Below, piece by piece: positions 24,101-31,200 of a stretch of DNA of 64,000 nucleotides. Numbering within the stretch: position 1 is the first letter of the stretch; every line of letters starts with the position of its first letter. The position numbers and the translations under genes were made by a program. Origin of the DNA: Karalla daura (Eukaryota > Chordata > Actinopteri > Chaetodontiformes > Leiognathidae); contig CM055196.1 of the NCBI GenBank assembly GCA_029224185.1, positions 3,375,001 to 3,439,000 on the forward strand, given 5' to 3'. The notes beneath the pieces were generated by a model, which had not been told where the DNA came from, made no database searches, and worked only from the letters and a program-made list of their open reading frames with translations.

Positions 24101-25435
24101 TCGGGAGAGGACGTCCCGGCTTGGCTGCCGTTACGCGTCCACGTTTGTCCCGTCCTCGTCTGTGTGACCGCGCTGCGGTTTCCCAGCCGCTCAACTCTCT
24201 GTGTGTGCTGCCTCCTCCCCCACCCCCCACCCCCCCCCCCCAACAGGCATGGGCAAGAAGGACGATCCCAAGCTAATGCAAGAGTGGTTCAAGCTGGTGC
24301 AGGAGAAAAACGCCCTGGTCCGATATGAATCCGAGCTCATGATATTGTAAGTACGCCGCTGGAGCGGTGAGATGGGGACGCTTATCGGTGCGCCTCCAGG
24401 CGGGTCAGGTGTTGAAAAACTGGCCTCCGTGAATGCAAATGCCAGTATGTGCTCTAACCCTCACGTATTCAGTTCAGCGCAACAGCACCTCAGCTCGGAG
24501 CCAGGGAGGGACCCCCTGAGCTCGGGCTCTCTCGCTCCGAGCAAAAACGCAGCGCAACCTGTAAGGCCTCATAATAAATAGCCCGAGCATGTGCTGGCAT
24601 TTCATCTTTTTAACACAGAGGCAATTAGAACCAATAACAGATGATGAAATAATGCTGAGTGATTACCCCCCCGTTTTATGGTTTTTATTGATATTACGCC
24701 CGGAGTAAAAAATGGCTTTCAGCTGCTGTTAACCCACGATCATTAATCAGCGCAGTAATGTGATATAATGCGGCGCATGATGCATTTGCAGTGCGCGAGG
24801 AGAAGCAACTTTATTGCATTGCGACAAGTCATTAAATCGTCCCGTTGTACTCTCCGTTCGCCGAGCAGTTACTTCAACTTTCGTCCCTTTCGGAACGACA
24901 CGGTCACGTTTAGAAAAAAAAAAAAGAATTTGGTCAGATAAATGGAAACACCCCCTGCGCGTGAAAGGAGAATGGGACGTTGAAGAGTGCGGTTTGACGA
25001 AGGCTTGTTTTTTTTCTTTCGCGTCCCCCCCCAAGCGCCCGAGAGCTGGAGCTGGAGGACCGTCAGAGCCGGCTGCAGCAGGAACTCAGGGAGCGGATGG
25101 CTGTGGAAGGTGAGCGGACGGGCCTTGCTCGAATGACGCTTTCAGCCCCACTTCTATGCTCTGTGCAAGCCCAAGTGCCGGGCCACGGCCTTGAACCTGC
25201 CCTCTACATGTCACCTCCTGTCCCCCCCCCCCCACCCCTCCTCCTCCAGACCACCTGAAGACGGAGAAGGAGCTGGCCCAGGAGAAGCAGATCCTGAACG
25301 AGATGTTGGAGGTGGTGGAGCAGCGGGACGCCCTGGTGGCCCTGCTGGAGGAGCAGAGGCTCCGGGAGAAGGAGGAGGACAAGGACCTGGAGGCGGTCCA
25401 TGCTCTCCAAGGGCTTCAACCTCAACTGGGCCTGA
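45..25435 (+). CDS. mical3: MICAL3-type flavoprotein monooxygenase/LIM/Rab-binding protein, 5'-partial, multi-exon, frames broken by indels
   Basis: Known role of the family: actin-oxidising monooxygenase that also binds Rab8/Rab10-type GTPases and works in exocytic vesicle fusion and cytoskeletal remodelling. The FAD and CH domains lie outside the window; visible here are the pre-LIM segment, LIM domain, long linker and C-terminal bMERB domain. Exons read by GT-AG sites and homology: 45-219, 1079-1179, about 1363-1444, 2711-2773, 2886-2998, 3152-3255, 3415-3528, 4050-4158, 4879-4987, 5324-5510, 6047-6138, 6297-6418, 8243-8438, 8752-9054, 9317-9410, 9942-10112, 10648-10710, 11916-11991, 12087-12203, 12307-12387, 12477-14459, 14557-14651, 14888-15058, 16312-16362, 17755-17862, 18394-18487, 24247-24346, 25036-25109, 25250-25435. 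MICAL3 is preferred over MICAL2 because of the 2-kb linker exon and the full bMERB domain. Many exons carry single-base frame breaks while splice sites stay intact. A 100-N gap lies in the intron between 18487 and 24247. Which teleost copy (a or b) this is cannot be told. Confidence 0.93.
1079..1444 (+). CDS. mical3: mical3 two exons (1079-1179 and about 1363-1444)
   Basis: The first exon starts GTGGAGTCTCTGCCC after a cgcaaaag acceptor and encodes VESLPNLDRLLPPILPQ; it ends in phase 2. The second encodes a basic/glutamine-rich segment (RTQQQEQLSIRYKEMIKCQT) and ends CAG|gtacgc in phase 0. The second acceptor sits after a C run of about 30 bases and is ambiguous between 1361 and 1363; the frame favours 1363. 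Confidence 0.7.
1782..1826 (+). repeat. (GT)n(CT)n(GT)n microsatellite
   Basis: Three adjoining dinucleotide blocks in the mical3 intron 1445-2710. Confidence 0.93.
2711..2773 (+). CDS. mical3: mical3 small acidic exon
   Basis: A 63-base, phase 0-0 exon between ctcaag and |gtagag encodes AVSKTPEDEELEYYERP plus four residues. Its phase matches both neighbours (exit of 1444, entry of 2886). The acidic/tyrosine composition and phase fit support it, but I identified it by context rather than by certain homology. Confidence 0.6.
2886..3255 (+). CDS. mical3: mical3 exon cassette A (2886-2998 and 3152-3255)
   Basis: First copy of a duplicated two-exon unit. Exon A1 encodes a PLH...IHIPVY stretch and then QERAERLISRFKGK. 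The two halves are in different frames and the exon is 113 bases, against 114 in its duplicate at 3415, so one base appears missing near 2934. Exon A2 begins right after ctggag and encodes PKKKPSRFFLEQWKLSRGLA. It is 104 bases, one short of a phase-neutral 105; after the shift it ends in an SSPDSPRK-type tail. Confidence 0.75.
3415..4158 (+). CDS. mical3: mical3 exon cassette B (3415-3528 and 4050-4158)
   Basis: Second copy of the two-exon unit. Exon B1 (114 bases, frame intact) encodes PLHGDD...IQERAEQLAAQLEGKPLRPQ. Exon B2, again preceded by ggag rather than cag, encodes PEKRPSRFFPEQWHLARA and, one base out of frame, a PSSPDTSRQ tail parallel to SSPDSPRK in A2. B2 is 109 bases, one more than the phase-neutral 108. 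The similar exon lengths, the shared unusual acceptor and the parallel motifs indicate tandem duplication. Confidence 0.75.
4431..4463 (+). repeat. (GT)n microsatellite
   Basis: GT run in the mical3 intron between 4158 and 4879. Confidence 0.9.
4771..4819 (+). repeat. (CTC)n trinucleotide repeat
   Basis: About 16 CTC units, 60 bases upstream of the TGGV exon at 4879, serving as part of a long pyrimidine tract. Confidence 0.93.
4879..4987 (+). CDS. mical3: mical3 exon just before the LIM domain
   Basis: The exon follows cccggtag and encodes RYVRMCTGGVGSLAERLGAQ, the conserved TGGV.SLAE block that precedes the LIM domain in MICAL proteins. It is 109 bases and leaves in phase 1, whereas the LIM exon at 5324 enters in phase 0. 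So either one extra base is present in this GC-rich exon or a small exon was missed. Confidence 0.85.
5324..6138 (+). CDS. mical3: mical3 LIM domain (exons 5324-5510 and 6047-6138)
   Basis: The two exons together encode a complete LIM zinc-binding domain. Starting at the CFFC pair, the ligands are C-x2-C, then H-x2-C (HRSC), C-x2-C (CDYC with the preceding FKC), and finally C-x2-H in FYCKPHYC. VYVMERLSAEGKFFHRSC is characteristic of MICAL proteins. Phases agree (1 out, 1 in) and neither exon has an indel. The domain mediates protein interactions in the cytoplasm. Confidence 0.96.
6201..6239 (+). repeat. Interstitial telomere-like (TTAGGG)n, degenerate
   Basis: GGTTGGGGTTGGGGTTAGGG, then two or three further TTAGGG-like units, in the mical3 intron after the LIM exons. 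It follows a polyG run at 6155-6179. Confidence 0.85.
6297..6418 (+). CDS. mical3: mical3 post-LIM Gly/Ser/Ala-rich exon
   Basis: The exon begins ENQAPPSPAATVDAPLQAGG and continues into a low-complexity GGC repeat before CTCAG|gtaccc. The exit phase (2) does not match the next exon at 8243, which needs phase 1, so a base error in the GGC repeat or an alternative donor is likely. An open frame continues beyond the donor and is described under findings. Confidence 0.7.
6525..6540 (+). promoter_or_regulatory. Candidate CTCF motif, forward orientation
   Basis: CCACCAGGTGGCGCAG matches the vertebrate CTCF core CCASYAGRKGGC at all 12 positions. It lies downstream of the mical3 exon ending at 6418. 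Motif evidence only. Confidence 0.45.
8243..8438 (+). CDS. mical3: mical3 linker exon, ATPERIELENYR block
   Basis: The exon follows cccggcag and encodes EVNGLLREPGVAKRLRATPE, then RIELENYRLSMQREEELEEV, a conserved block of MICAL3 after the LIM domain. The 196-base frame is clean and its exit phase (2) fits the serine/acidic exon at 8752. Confidence 0.9.
8752..9410 (+). CDS. mical3: mical3 acidic linker exons (8752-9054 and 9317-9410)
   Basis: The first exon encodes SSSESDMDEEDEQEEQDEQE and a long Glu/Asp tract. The acidic frame is lost near 8905-8920 and recovered one frame over (GDLADDSASRDGEEAEGDDE). The second carries the MICAL3 signature DYCPWDRELQSGLWLDKY, then shifts frame near 9378 to give TDGDAVGTFK before the donor. 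In the shifted frames the phases agree with neighbouring exons, supporting one indel in each exon. Confidence 0.85.
9773..9800 (+). repeat. (CT)n microsatellite in mical3 intron
   Basis: About 14 CT units between exons 9317-9410 and 9942-10112. Confidence 0.92.
9942..10710 (+). CDS. mical3: mical3 linker exons (9942-10112 and 10648-10710)
   Basis: Exon 9942-10112 (171 bases, phase 1 in and out) encodes ARNVLIQQALQPVDPQSIPG and a Ser/Pro/Gln-rich tail. Exon 10648-10710 (63 bases, phase 1 in and out) encodes SARHEAVRVWLESLSG. Being phase-symmetric it could be skipped or included without changing the frame. Both frames are clean. Confidence 0.78.
10711..11915 (+). other. mical3 intron, no other feature
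   Basis: No exon, RNA gene or clear repeat recognised beyond an A-rich CAAA run near 10790-10828. Confidence 0.6.
11916..12387 (+). CDS. mical3: mical3 linker exons (11916-11991, 12087-12203, 12307-12387)
   Basis: The first exon encodes EPCEGEDPDAQADGPDV, then a TGA that disappears if one base near 11966 is treated as extra; the frame continues EPGTETDQ. The second encodes DDIPSDAEAEARLHSAAESP, a recognisable MICAL3 linker sequence, with another one-base shift near 12160. The third (81 bases, clean, phase 0) is proline-rich: RPASPPPWRDDALPPPPKPP. Phases line up only if the two extra bases are ignored. Confidence 0.78.
12477..14459 (+). CDS. mical3: mical3 giant linker exon, about 2 kb, with at least nine frame breaks
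   Basis: A single long Pro/Ser/Lys-rich exon, the hallmark of MICAL3. Recognisable pieces appear in order but in shifting frames: SSAGSPGSRFFPEPFVP, then PEDEEGKPQTSSPSPPPSAP; KKTDIIEEFWLKSAEIRKSL (from about 13000); RRLNITLEGQVITPI; LNSDGYNTCDSAMLTP; SNQSPAVLRQQRHQASW; EIPFADDVEESYDELRTP (about 13690); EAKEIAEERIRAREKSIKSQ (from 13869); GKSKKRSSLFSPRK (from 14197); NKSLWKAVFSGYKKDKKKK (from about 14313). Each switch is explained by one base gained or lost, often in a short homopolymer. Few or no stop codons arise by substitution. The protein segment is expected to be disordered and phosphorylated; its function is not visible. Confidence 0.85.
14557..15058 (+). CDS. mical3: mical3 linker exons (14557-14651 and 14888-15058)
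   Basis: Exon one encodes MRRNLSFSEDSDLSCDDVLE, a typical MICAL3 phospho-rich motif. Exon two (171 bases, phase 0) starts HADIFDLVSGMQQEAVKEEK and becomes a highly charged Lys/Arg/Glu segment likely to be a helix or coiled coil. Both frames are clean. Confidence 0.82.
15283..15338 (+). repeat. (TC)n microsatellite in mical3 intron
   Basis: About 27 TC units between exons 14888-15058 and 16312-16362. Confidence 0.95.
15765..15960. mobile_element. Possible repeat-element remnant in mical3 intron
   Basis: GACCAGGGCCGGCCCAAGCT followed by a TTTTATGGGCCCTGGGCC-type phrase resembles sequence often seen in dispersed fish elements. No terminal repeats or target duplication could be seen, so this is a weak call. 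Confidence 0.3.
15893..15906 (-). promoter_or_regulatory. Candidate CTCF motif, reverse orientation
   Basis: The plus strand reads GCGCCCCCTGGTGG; its complement CCACCAGGGGGCGC is a perfect CTCF core. It lies in a mical3 intron inside a stretch that may be repeat-derived. Confidence 0.5.
16312..16362 (+). CDS. mical3: mical3 51-base exon
   Basis: A phase-neutral exon between ctccaag and |gtagta encodes SVYVPHALAFKRSYATK. It leads directly in frame into the KTYTEEELNAKL exon at 17755. Short and alternatively usable. Confidence 0.65.
16721..17350 (+). repeat. Polypyrimidine (TC)n/(TCTG)n simple repeat, about 630 bases
   Basis: Almost uninterrupted TCTC with periodic TCTG and CCTC variants, in a mical3 intron upstream of exon 17755. 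The opposite strand gives a spurious Arg-Glu repeat open frame. Pure pyrimidine on the transcribed-sense strand; mirror symmetry could favour triplex (H-DNA) formation. Confidence 0.95.
17755..25435 (+). CDS. mical3: mical3 bMERB Rab-binding domain (exons 17755-17862, 18394-18487, 24247-24346, 25036-25109, 25250-25435)
   Basis: The C-terminal three-helix bMERB domain that binds Rab8-family GTPases. Successive exons encode KTYTEEELNAKLTRRVQKAA; IIQRQLEQVEEKQRQLEERG; MGKKDDPKLMQEWFKLVQEK; RELELEDRQSRLQQELRERM; and HLKTEKELAQEKQILNEMLE. All internal phases agree. At the end, the expected MLSKGFNLNWA and TGA stop (25433-25435) lie one frame away because of an extra C at about 25398-25399. Read literally, the frame instead runs to a stop at 25453-25455 with an unrelated tail. 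The intron from 18488 to 24246 holds the first N gap. Confidence 0.95.
18142..18172 (+). repeat. C homopolymer, about 31 bases
   Basis: One of many unusually long C/G homopolymers (others near 1310-1337, 6155-6179, 25530-25560, 55411-55450, 57100-57125). Length in the assembly is unlikely to be exact. Confidence 0.9.
19925..20024. other. Assembly gap, 100 N
   Basis: Exactly 100 N inside the mical3 intron 18488-24246. Round-number length indicates a scaffold join of unknown true size. Confidence 0.99.
23850..23911 (+). repeat. Interstitial telomere-like (CCCTAA)n with GGTTAACC palindromes
   Basis: Units CTAACCCTAA and CTAAACCTAA separated by AGGTTAACCT, repeated about twice, in the mical3 intron. 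Opposite orientation to the array at 6201. Confidence 0.85.
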
Positions 25436-25529
25436 GAGGGGGGCTCGGCGCGTGACCCCGAGCCCACGCGGTGACGACGCGTCGGAACGCGTCCGCTCAG
25501 CACCTGCAGCAGTGAATGTGGAAAGATCA

Positions 25530-25560
<31 letters not shown>

Positions 25561-27481
25561 GCCTCCCCCCTCCCACACACACACACACACACACAACAAA
25601 AAGACACTACAACTGCCTCCGACACTGCAGCAGTCCGCAACGTTTACATATCCCCTGCCCCGAAGGCAGTCCTAGTTAATCACTTTGCAGTTTAGCTCGC
25701 TCGCTCCGTCTCTCTCGCTCTCTCTCTCTCTCTCTCTGTGGGTGGAGAGGCGAGCACATTCGCAGCTTTATTTTCCCAGCCTTCAAGTGGATCCTCTCCA
25801 ACATGGGGAGGGCAGTGGAGGGTGGATGGGTGGGTAGGGTGGTGGTGGTGGTGGTGGTGGGGGGGGGGGGGTCTTTGGGTGAAAATTCAAAGACGCTTCG
25901 CTTTCTCGACGGTCTAATGCAGTGGTCCCCAGCCTTTTGCTTTTGTTTTAAAAAAAGAGGCGTTTTTCAGAATAAAACTCCCAAACCCTCCCAAAGATAA
26001 TCGATTGCATTGTGACTGTTGCCGCGCGGCCTGGCATCAAATGGCCCGCGTACCGGTCCGTGGCCCAGGCGGGCTGGGGGGGGGGGGTCCCTGGTCTAAA
26101 GGGAAGTATGCAGTGTCGTCCTGCTGATGTAAAGGGATTGTAAAGAGTCGTGTTATTTCGTGTGTACAGCTGTGCCCCCGCTCTCCGAGAGACGGGCGGC
26201 CGCATTGAGATGCTGGCGTGATGCCTCCGCCTCCCCTCCCCAGGCATCCTCCCATCGAGCCGCCTCTCTGTCAGGCAGCAAACTGGCTGACGCGACGTCC
26301 TGCAAAACCACAGAGTTTCTTTGCAGTGCTCACAGAATCCCACCCCAGCAGTTGTTCTTGTGTATTTATTACCTCTGTTTGCATTCAGATAATTGACCTT
26401 CCATTGTTTTTGCGATTAGATGAGAGCTCCCAGAATCTCATCGCGTGGCACTTGTGCCATGCAAGACAAATGGGAGAACCGGACCTCGTCTCTGACGGCT
26501 CGGACATAGAATACAGAACCACACCAGATCCAGCATGACCAGGCTCAGTCTCCGCCACATGCCACTCACTGTCCATCACACTGACAATTCACGTTTACAA
26601 GCTCTCGTCCACGTTCAGCAACGGACGTTTGTTCCTCCCACTGCCGCTGTCGCCAGCAGGGCCAGCTAACTGCTAATGGGGTTCGGCCCAGGAGGGAGCC
26701 GCCCCCTCACTATGCCCGTTCACGTCGGGATGTTGTCGACGGAGGCAGTTATCCTGTCTTTAATGGGAGATCGGCGGAGCTTTCAGCACTCATTCAGTGC
26801 CACGGTGGCGGACGCGCTGCGACAACCGAGGAGCAGACCGCGAGCCCTACGTCAGCACGTGGCAGCGTTAACACTTTTACCCTTGAACAAGATGCCTTTT
26901 TTTTTTGGGTTTGTTTTGTCTTCATTCTCGGTGTCTAAGTTATGCTTTGTCTTTTTTTTCCTGACCTGACCAGCTTTTTGGAATAGTCGCATCTGTTCGT
27001 CCCACTGGAACTGAAGAAGTCTTTTGTTTCCGTATGCTTTTACGGAGCACGTCCCCAAGCGGACGGTTTTAAAATGGGGTGCTGAAGAAAGTGCTTTATC
27101 GGCAGCCTGCGTCATTGGAACACGCGATTCATCTGGTGTACGGTCAAGTCTAACAGCCTTATTGACAACTGTAAAAAAAAACAAACAAACCAACAAATCC
27201 AGGTGGTCACTGTTATACAGCACAGAATCTCCAGAGGCTATGTTTATGGCTGTATGAGCTGTGAATAAAAGAAAAAAAGAATTTTAAGAGATGTCGTTCT
27301 AGATGGTGTGATCCGTTTGACATGATTGTATTGATATTTATTAACATGTGTGCAAACTGTATTATATGTAAAGAAAATGAATCCTAATTTTTAAAACCGT
27401 TCCGTTGACACATGACTTGTAAATGCTTCATGTAGCTAAAATGCATAGGGATGTTGGATGTATGCTGAAAACAGCAATAAA
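25436..27481 (+). other. mical3: mical3 3' untranslated region and downstream poly(A) signals
   Basis: Non-coding sequence after the mical3 stop. AATAAA hexamers occur at 27264-27269, 27476-27481 and 27542-27547; the first two follow AT-rich sequence and are plausible mRNA ends. The region contains a polyC run (about 25530-25560), a (CA)n tract (25574-25595), a (GGT)n/polyG tract (about 25840-25870) and a hAT-like insertion. The exact transcript end is inferred. Confidence 0.5.
25920..26093. mobile_element. short non-autonomous hAT-like transposable element with target-site duplication
   Basis: The left end starts CAGTGGTCCCCAGCC and the right end, read backwards, gives nearly the same sequence with an expanded G run, forming terminal inverted repeats. 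The inside contains ACCGGTCCGTGGCCCAGG, typical of hAT-derived MITEs in vertebrates. Flanking 8-mers are gtctaatg (25912-25919) and gtctaaag (26094-26101), 7 of 8 identical, as expected for an 8-bp hAT duplication. No transposase is encoded. Confidence 0.7.
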
Positions 27482-27559
27482 GCAATGCAGTTCTTTTAAC
27501 TTTGTCCTCACTTTTTTTTTTTTTTTTTCAGTGTACAATTTAATAAACTGTTATGAGCC

Positions 27560-28068
27560 AGAGTCATTTCCAGGCATGATCCAGAGGCTCTGGGGCCAAC
27601 GTTGCCCTACTTATCTCTTGCCCTCAACCAGCCACAGACGGTTCACGCTGCTCACGAGCTCTGATCTGACGAGATATCTGTCTGTTGTGCAGAGAATATG
27701 AATTGAGGGGTAAACCCAATCATACTCAATGTAATAGCATTGACTGGTACTGCTGATGCACAATTGTCAGTGCGTTGTTTACCTGTACTGCACACCTGGC
27801 ACTGATCAGTTGAAACATGCAGTCCCAGTCCTCTAATGACACGGCAAAGTGTGCCACTCCCTCCTTGGCATGTGGTCTGTCCATAGACCGTGTGGGTCTA
27901 TCAGGTAGGCATCGCCTGCTACTCGTCGTGCTCTTATTTTGAAGTTCCTTTAAAAAAAAGCAGCTTCCGGTTATAAACTTCAGAGCGTCGAACCGACCTT
28001 TCTCCGCGATCTGACCCTTCTCCCGAGTGTCGGTCTGACCGTGCGAGGAGTGTGACGCGTCAGCGCAG
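27560..28068. other. Intergenic mical3-ttc38, including the ttc38 promoter region
   Basis: About 500 bases separate the last mical3 poly(A) signal from the ttc38 ATG. The final 100 bases before the ATG are CpG-containing and TATA-less. No other feature seen. Confidence 0.5.
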
Positions 28069-28228
28069 ATGACTTCGAGTTTCAGGGACTGCCAAGTAAG
28101 AGCCCGAGCAACTTTGTTAACCTTAAAGAAATCAAGCTGCAAAAAAACTCAAGGCGACTCCCCCGCTGCAGTAGCGCTGCAACTTGTGACTGTGTGTGTG
28201 TGAATTATTTTGTCCCTCTGTATGTGTG

Positions 28229-28280
<52 letters not shown>

Positions 28281-31200
28281 TGTGTGTGTGTGTCGTGCTC
28301 CAGGCCTGGAGGGCAGCGGGTCTGCCTCTGTCCAGCAGCAGCGACCAGGCCTGCAAGCTCTACGACGCAATCCTCACCCAGGTAGGAGGGAGGGAGGGAG
28401 GGAGGGAGAAAGCTAGGTAGGTAGTAAGGTAGGTAGGTAGGGAGGGAGGTAGGTAGGTAGAAAGGTAGGTAGGTAGTAAGGTAGATAGGTAGGTAGGTAG
28501 TAAGGTAGGGAGGGAGGGAGGTAGAAAGGTAGGTAGGTAGTAAGGTAGGGAGGGAGAAAGGTAGGTAGGTAGTAAGGTAGGTAGGTAGGGAGGGAGGGAG
28601 GTAGAAAGGCAGGTAGGTAGTAAGGTAGGTAGGTAGGGAGGGAGGGAGGTAGAAAGGTAGGTAGGTAGAAAGGTAGGGAAGGAGGTAGGAAGGTAGTGAA
28701 GTTGGGAGGGAGGTAGAGAGGTATGGAGGGAGAAAGGTAGGCAGGGAGGTAGGTAGAAAGAGAGGGAGGTAGGAAGGTAGGGCGGTTGGTAGGGAGGGAG
28801 GGAGGGAGGTGGAGAGGTGCACTCAGCCCTCTGCACACCTCAGCCTCCACTAGAGTTGTATGCATCTCTGGTCTGTGGGAAACGATATCGTTATCCATAC
28901 AATACAAAACCACTAACGATCCAATATGACGATCCTTGAAAAGTTTTTGTCCTTTTTTGTGAAATTTGAGTGAGTGGATATATCTGTCAAATTCAAGCAT
29001 AAATACTTTAAAGCTTGGGGAGTTTTGGCAAATGTAACACTATTTTTTTTAACACCTGGCTAACAATTAACAGTGATTAATGCAGTATGCTATGAAAAAT
29101 AAATTAACCTTTCACAACTGCTTCCAAATGGATAAAAAAACAGTCTCACTGTCATAATAACAGTCATTACGGTGAAGTAGCTTGGCTGTGAGGAGAACTG
29201 AAAGGAGAAGTGAAAACTAAAAAATATTCAACGAATACACTTGGGGACTCGTAGCTCTCTCCATATTGGTTAATCTTTAGTAGTCTGCGCAAACTAACAG
29301 AATTTCTGAGATGTCAAACAAAGAAAAGGAATTTTAGAGAACTTAAAACTATTTAAAAAATGAAACTGGCCAAGCCCGGATCGGTTAGTGCGTGGCTGTG
29401 CCATATACTGTTTGGTAAGTTAGAGATGTGTGGCTGATGTGTAGCTTTGAAAGGGCGATGAGGTCTTTACATTTTCCTGGAAGACCTTTGAAGAAGTCTT
29501 GAAAATATGTTTCAACTTACTTAAGGATTCCTGCAGATACCCTGTAACCACAAATATAAACCACTGAAGCATGAACAGCAAATCAAACAACAAAATCAGG
29601 ATTCTTCATCAGGAAGTCAGTGGCAGTAGGTGCTGGTTAAATTACTGATCAAGGGATCTGTGTGTGTGTGTGAGCGCGTGTGTGTGCGTGAGTGTTTGAA
29701 CCTCAGACTGGACTTTGGACACTCCTGACTTACACCCTCTCGTCTATGTAGTATGTGCAATGGAGAAACGATGTAACCTTGGGAGGAATTGAAGGGTGCA
29801 TGTCTGCCATCCACGCAGCTGACCCCAACTTTGGTAAGTCGATGCGTGCGCCGACCTCCGTAATTTACCAAAAAAAGATAAATGATGGCACATGCTGTGC
29901 GAAGGCGCCGACATGGACACTACATACAAAGTTATGAACCGGTCAAGCGCAATAGTGTCAAAACACACCATAGATGACTAAAAACCACACCAGGTAATAC
30001 AAGATGCAAATGGAAATCAGAGACCAGACTTATTCAAGTAGGAAAGCCTGTTTGGAGAGGTTAGGTGTGGGGGGGTTGTCGATGGCCTTGAAAGTGGGAG
30101 CAGGGTCATGTAGTGAGTGTTTGACAGGGAGCCAGCGGAGATGCTCCAGGACAGGTGCTCTGTGACTAACGGAGGGAGTTGTGGTGATGATGGATAGCTA
30201 ATGGATTGACCAGGGAGGTAAACTGAACGGAGGGGAATTGCAGCAGTAGTCCGGAGGGGATGTGACAAGGAGGGAACCAGACGAGCACAACTGCTGGGTG
30301 AGAGGAACGGACATTGGCAGGAAACGTTCCACATGAACTCTGAATGAGCGGTACTACTGTGTGACGTAAATGAGAGAGGGCTGACGAGGTAGGGTGAACG
30401 AAAGGACCTCGGGCCTTACCAGGGGTGAAGCTCACCTCGCAGGGGCAGCCTCCGCTTATTCAGCAGTAGTCTGGTGGGTATGAGAGTTTAACATGAACCA
30501 AATGTGGAGCACTGAAGGTGAAAGTATAGCGACGTTCGGAGATGAGGACCTTGTGAGAGATGCAAAGTGCGCCCGAAAGCCCGGCAACACAACCGAGCTG
30601 TCCGAGCGGCTCCTCCACGAACGGGGAAGAATCCGTTTACAAAGGCTGGCTGAGTCCCAGCGTTGAGAGCGGAAATCGAAGAATAAAAAAAGCACCAAGG
30701 AAGCACTGCTAAAATTATCCACCGTGAAATCAAGCCAATTAAAAATGACTGCGACCCTCGCTTCTCCGAGCAAACGCCGAAGAGGCTGCTTCCTCAAAGT
30801 CCGCTTTGGTTTGGGCGGATGAATAAATATTGCACTTTCAGGTCAGTCTCCATTTTGATGAATGAATAAACACTCTCGTTAGCCGGAGATGCTGAGCCGC
30901 TCGACAAAGCTCAAACACTTCCCAGGTAGGCGATGGACCGACCGACCGGACGGACTCGACTGAAGACGCAGGATCAGACCGGTCTGATCATGGTGTCGCT
31001 GGAGGCCGGAGTTCTTGAGCTTTCAAAAGATAAGTGAAAATCAATAGCGGAAATGGATTCAGCCTGGCCTGATTGTAGAAAAAACACGCAGTTGTCTTTG
31101 TCGATGACCCAGTTTAAGCTGTCTGATAAAAGAGAATGCATTTGTCAGCTAATACGAGGAATGAAGGGCAACTTTTAGCCAAAGTTTGTGAAGTGTTTTA

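Larger units (their letters stand above)
18488..24246 (+). other. Long mical3 intron inside the bMERB domain
   Basis: Holds the first N gap, several C/G homopolymers, a (GT)n/(GGGT)n tract (about 23375-23432) and the telomere-like array. Complex, non-repetitive blocks at about 21560-22140 and 22980-23100 may be conserved non-coding elements. No additional coding exon found. Confidence 0.55.

Noticed and set aside
45..25435. mical3 as a decayed pseudogene (for example a dying teleost duplicate)
   Set aside because: Splice sites are intact in nearly every exon, protein motifs are highly conserved in each local frame, changes are almost only one-base indels, and tspan9 on another low-quality contig shows the same pattern while contig 2 does not.
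28382..28812. CRISPR-like array of regular repeats
   Set aside because: There are no unique spacers; it is a tetranucleotide minisatellite in a vertebrate intron.
28205..29000. Minus-strand frames rich in LPTYLP repeats
   Set aside because: They are translations of the GGTA tetranucleotide array in the ttc38 intron.
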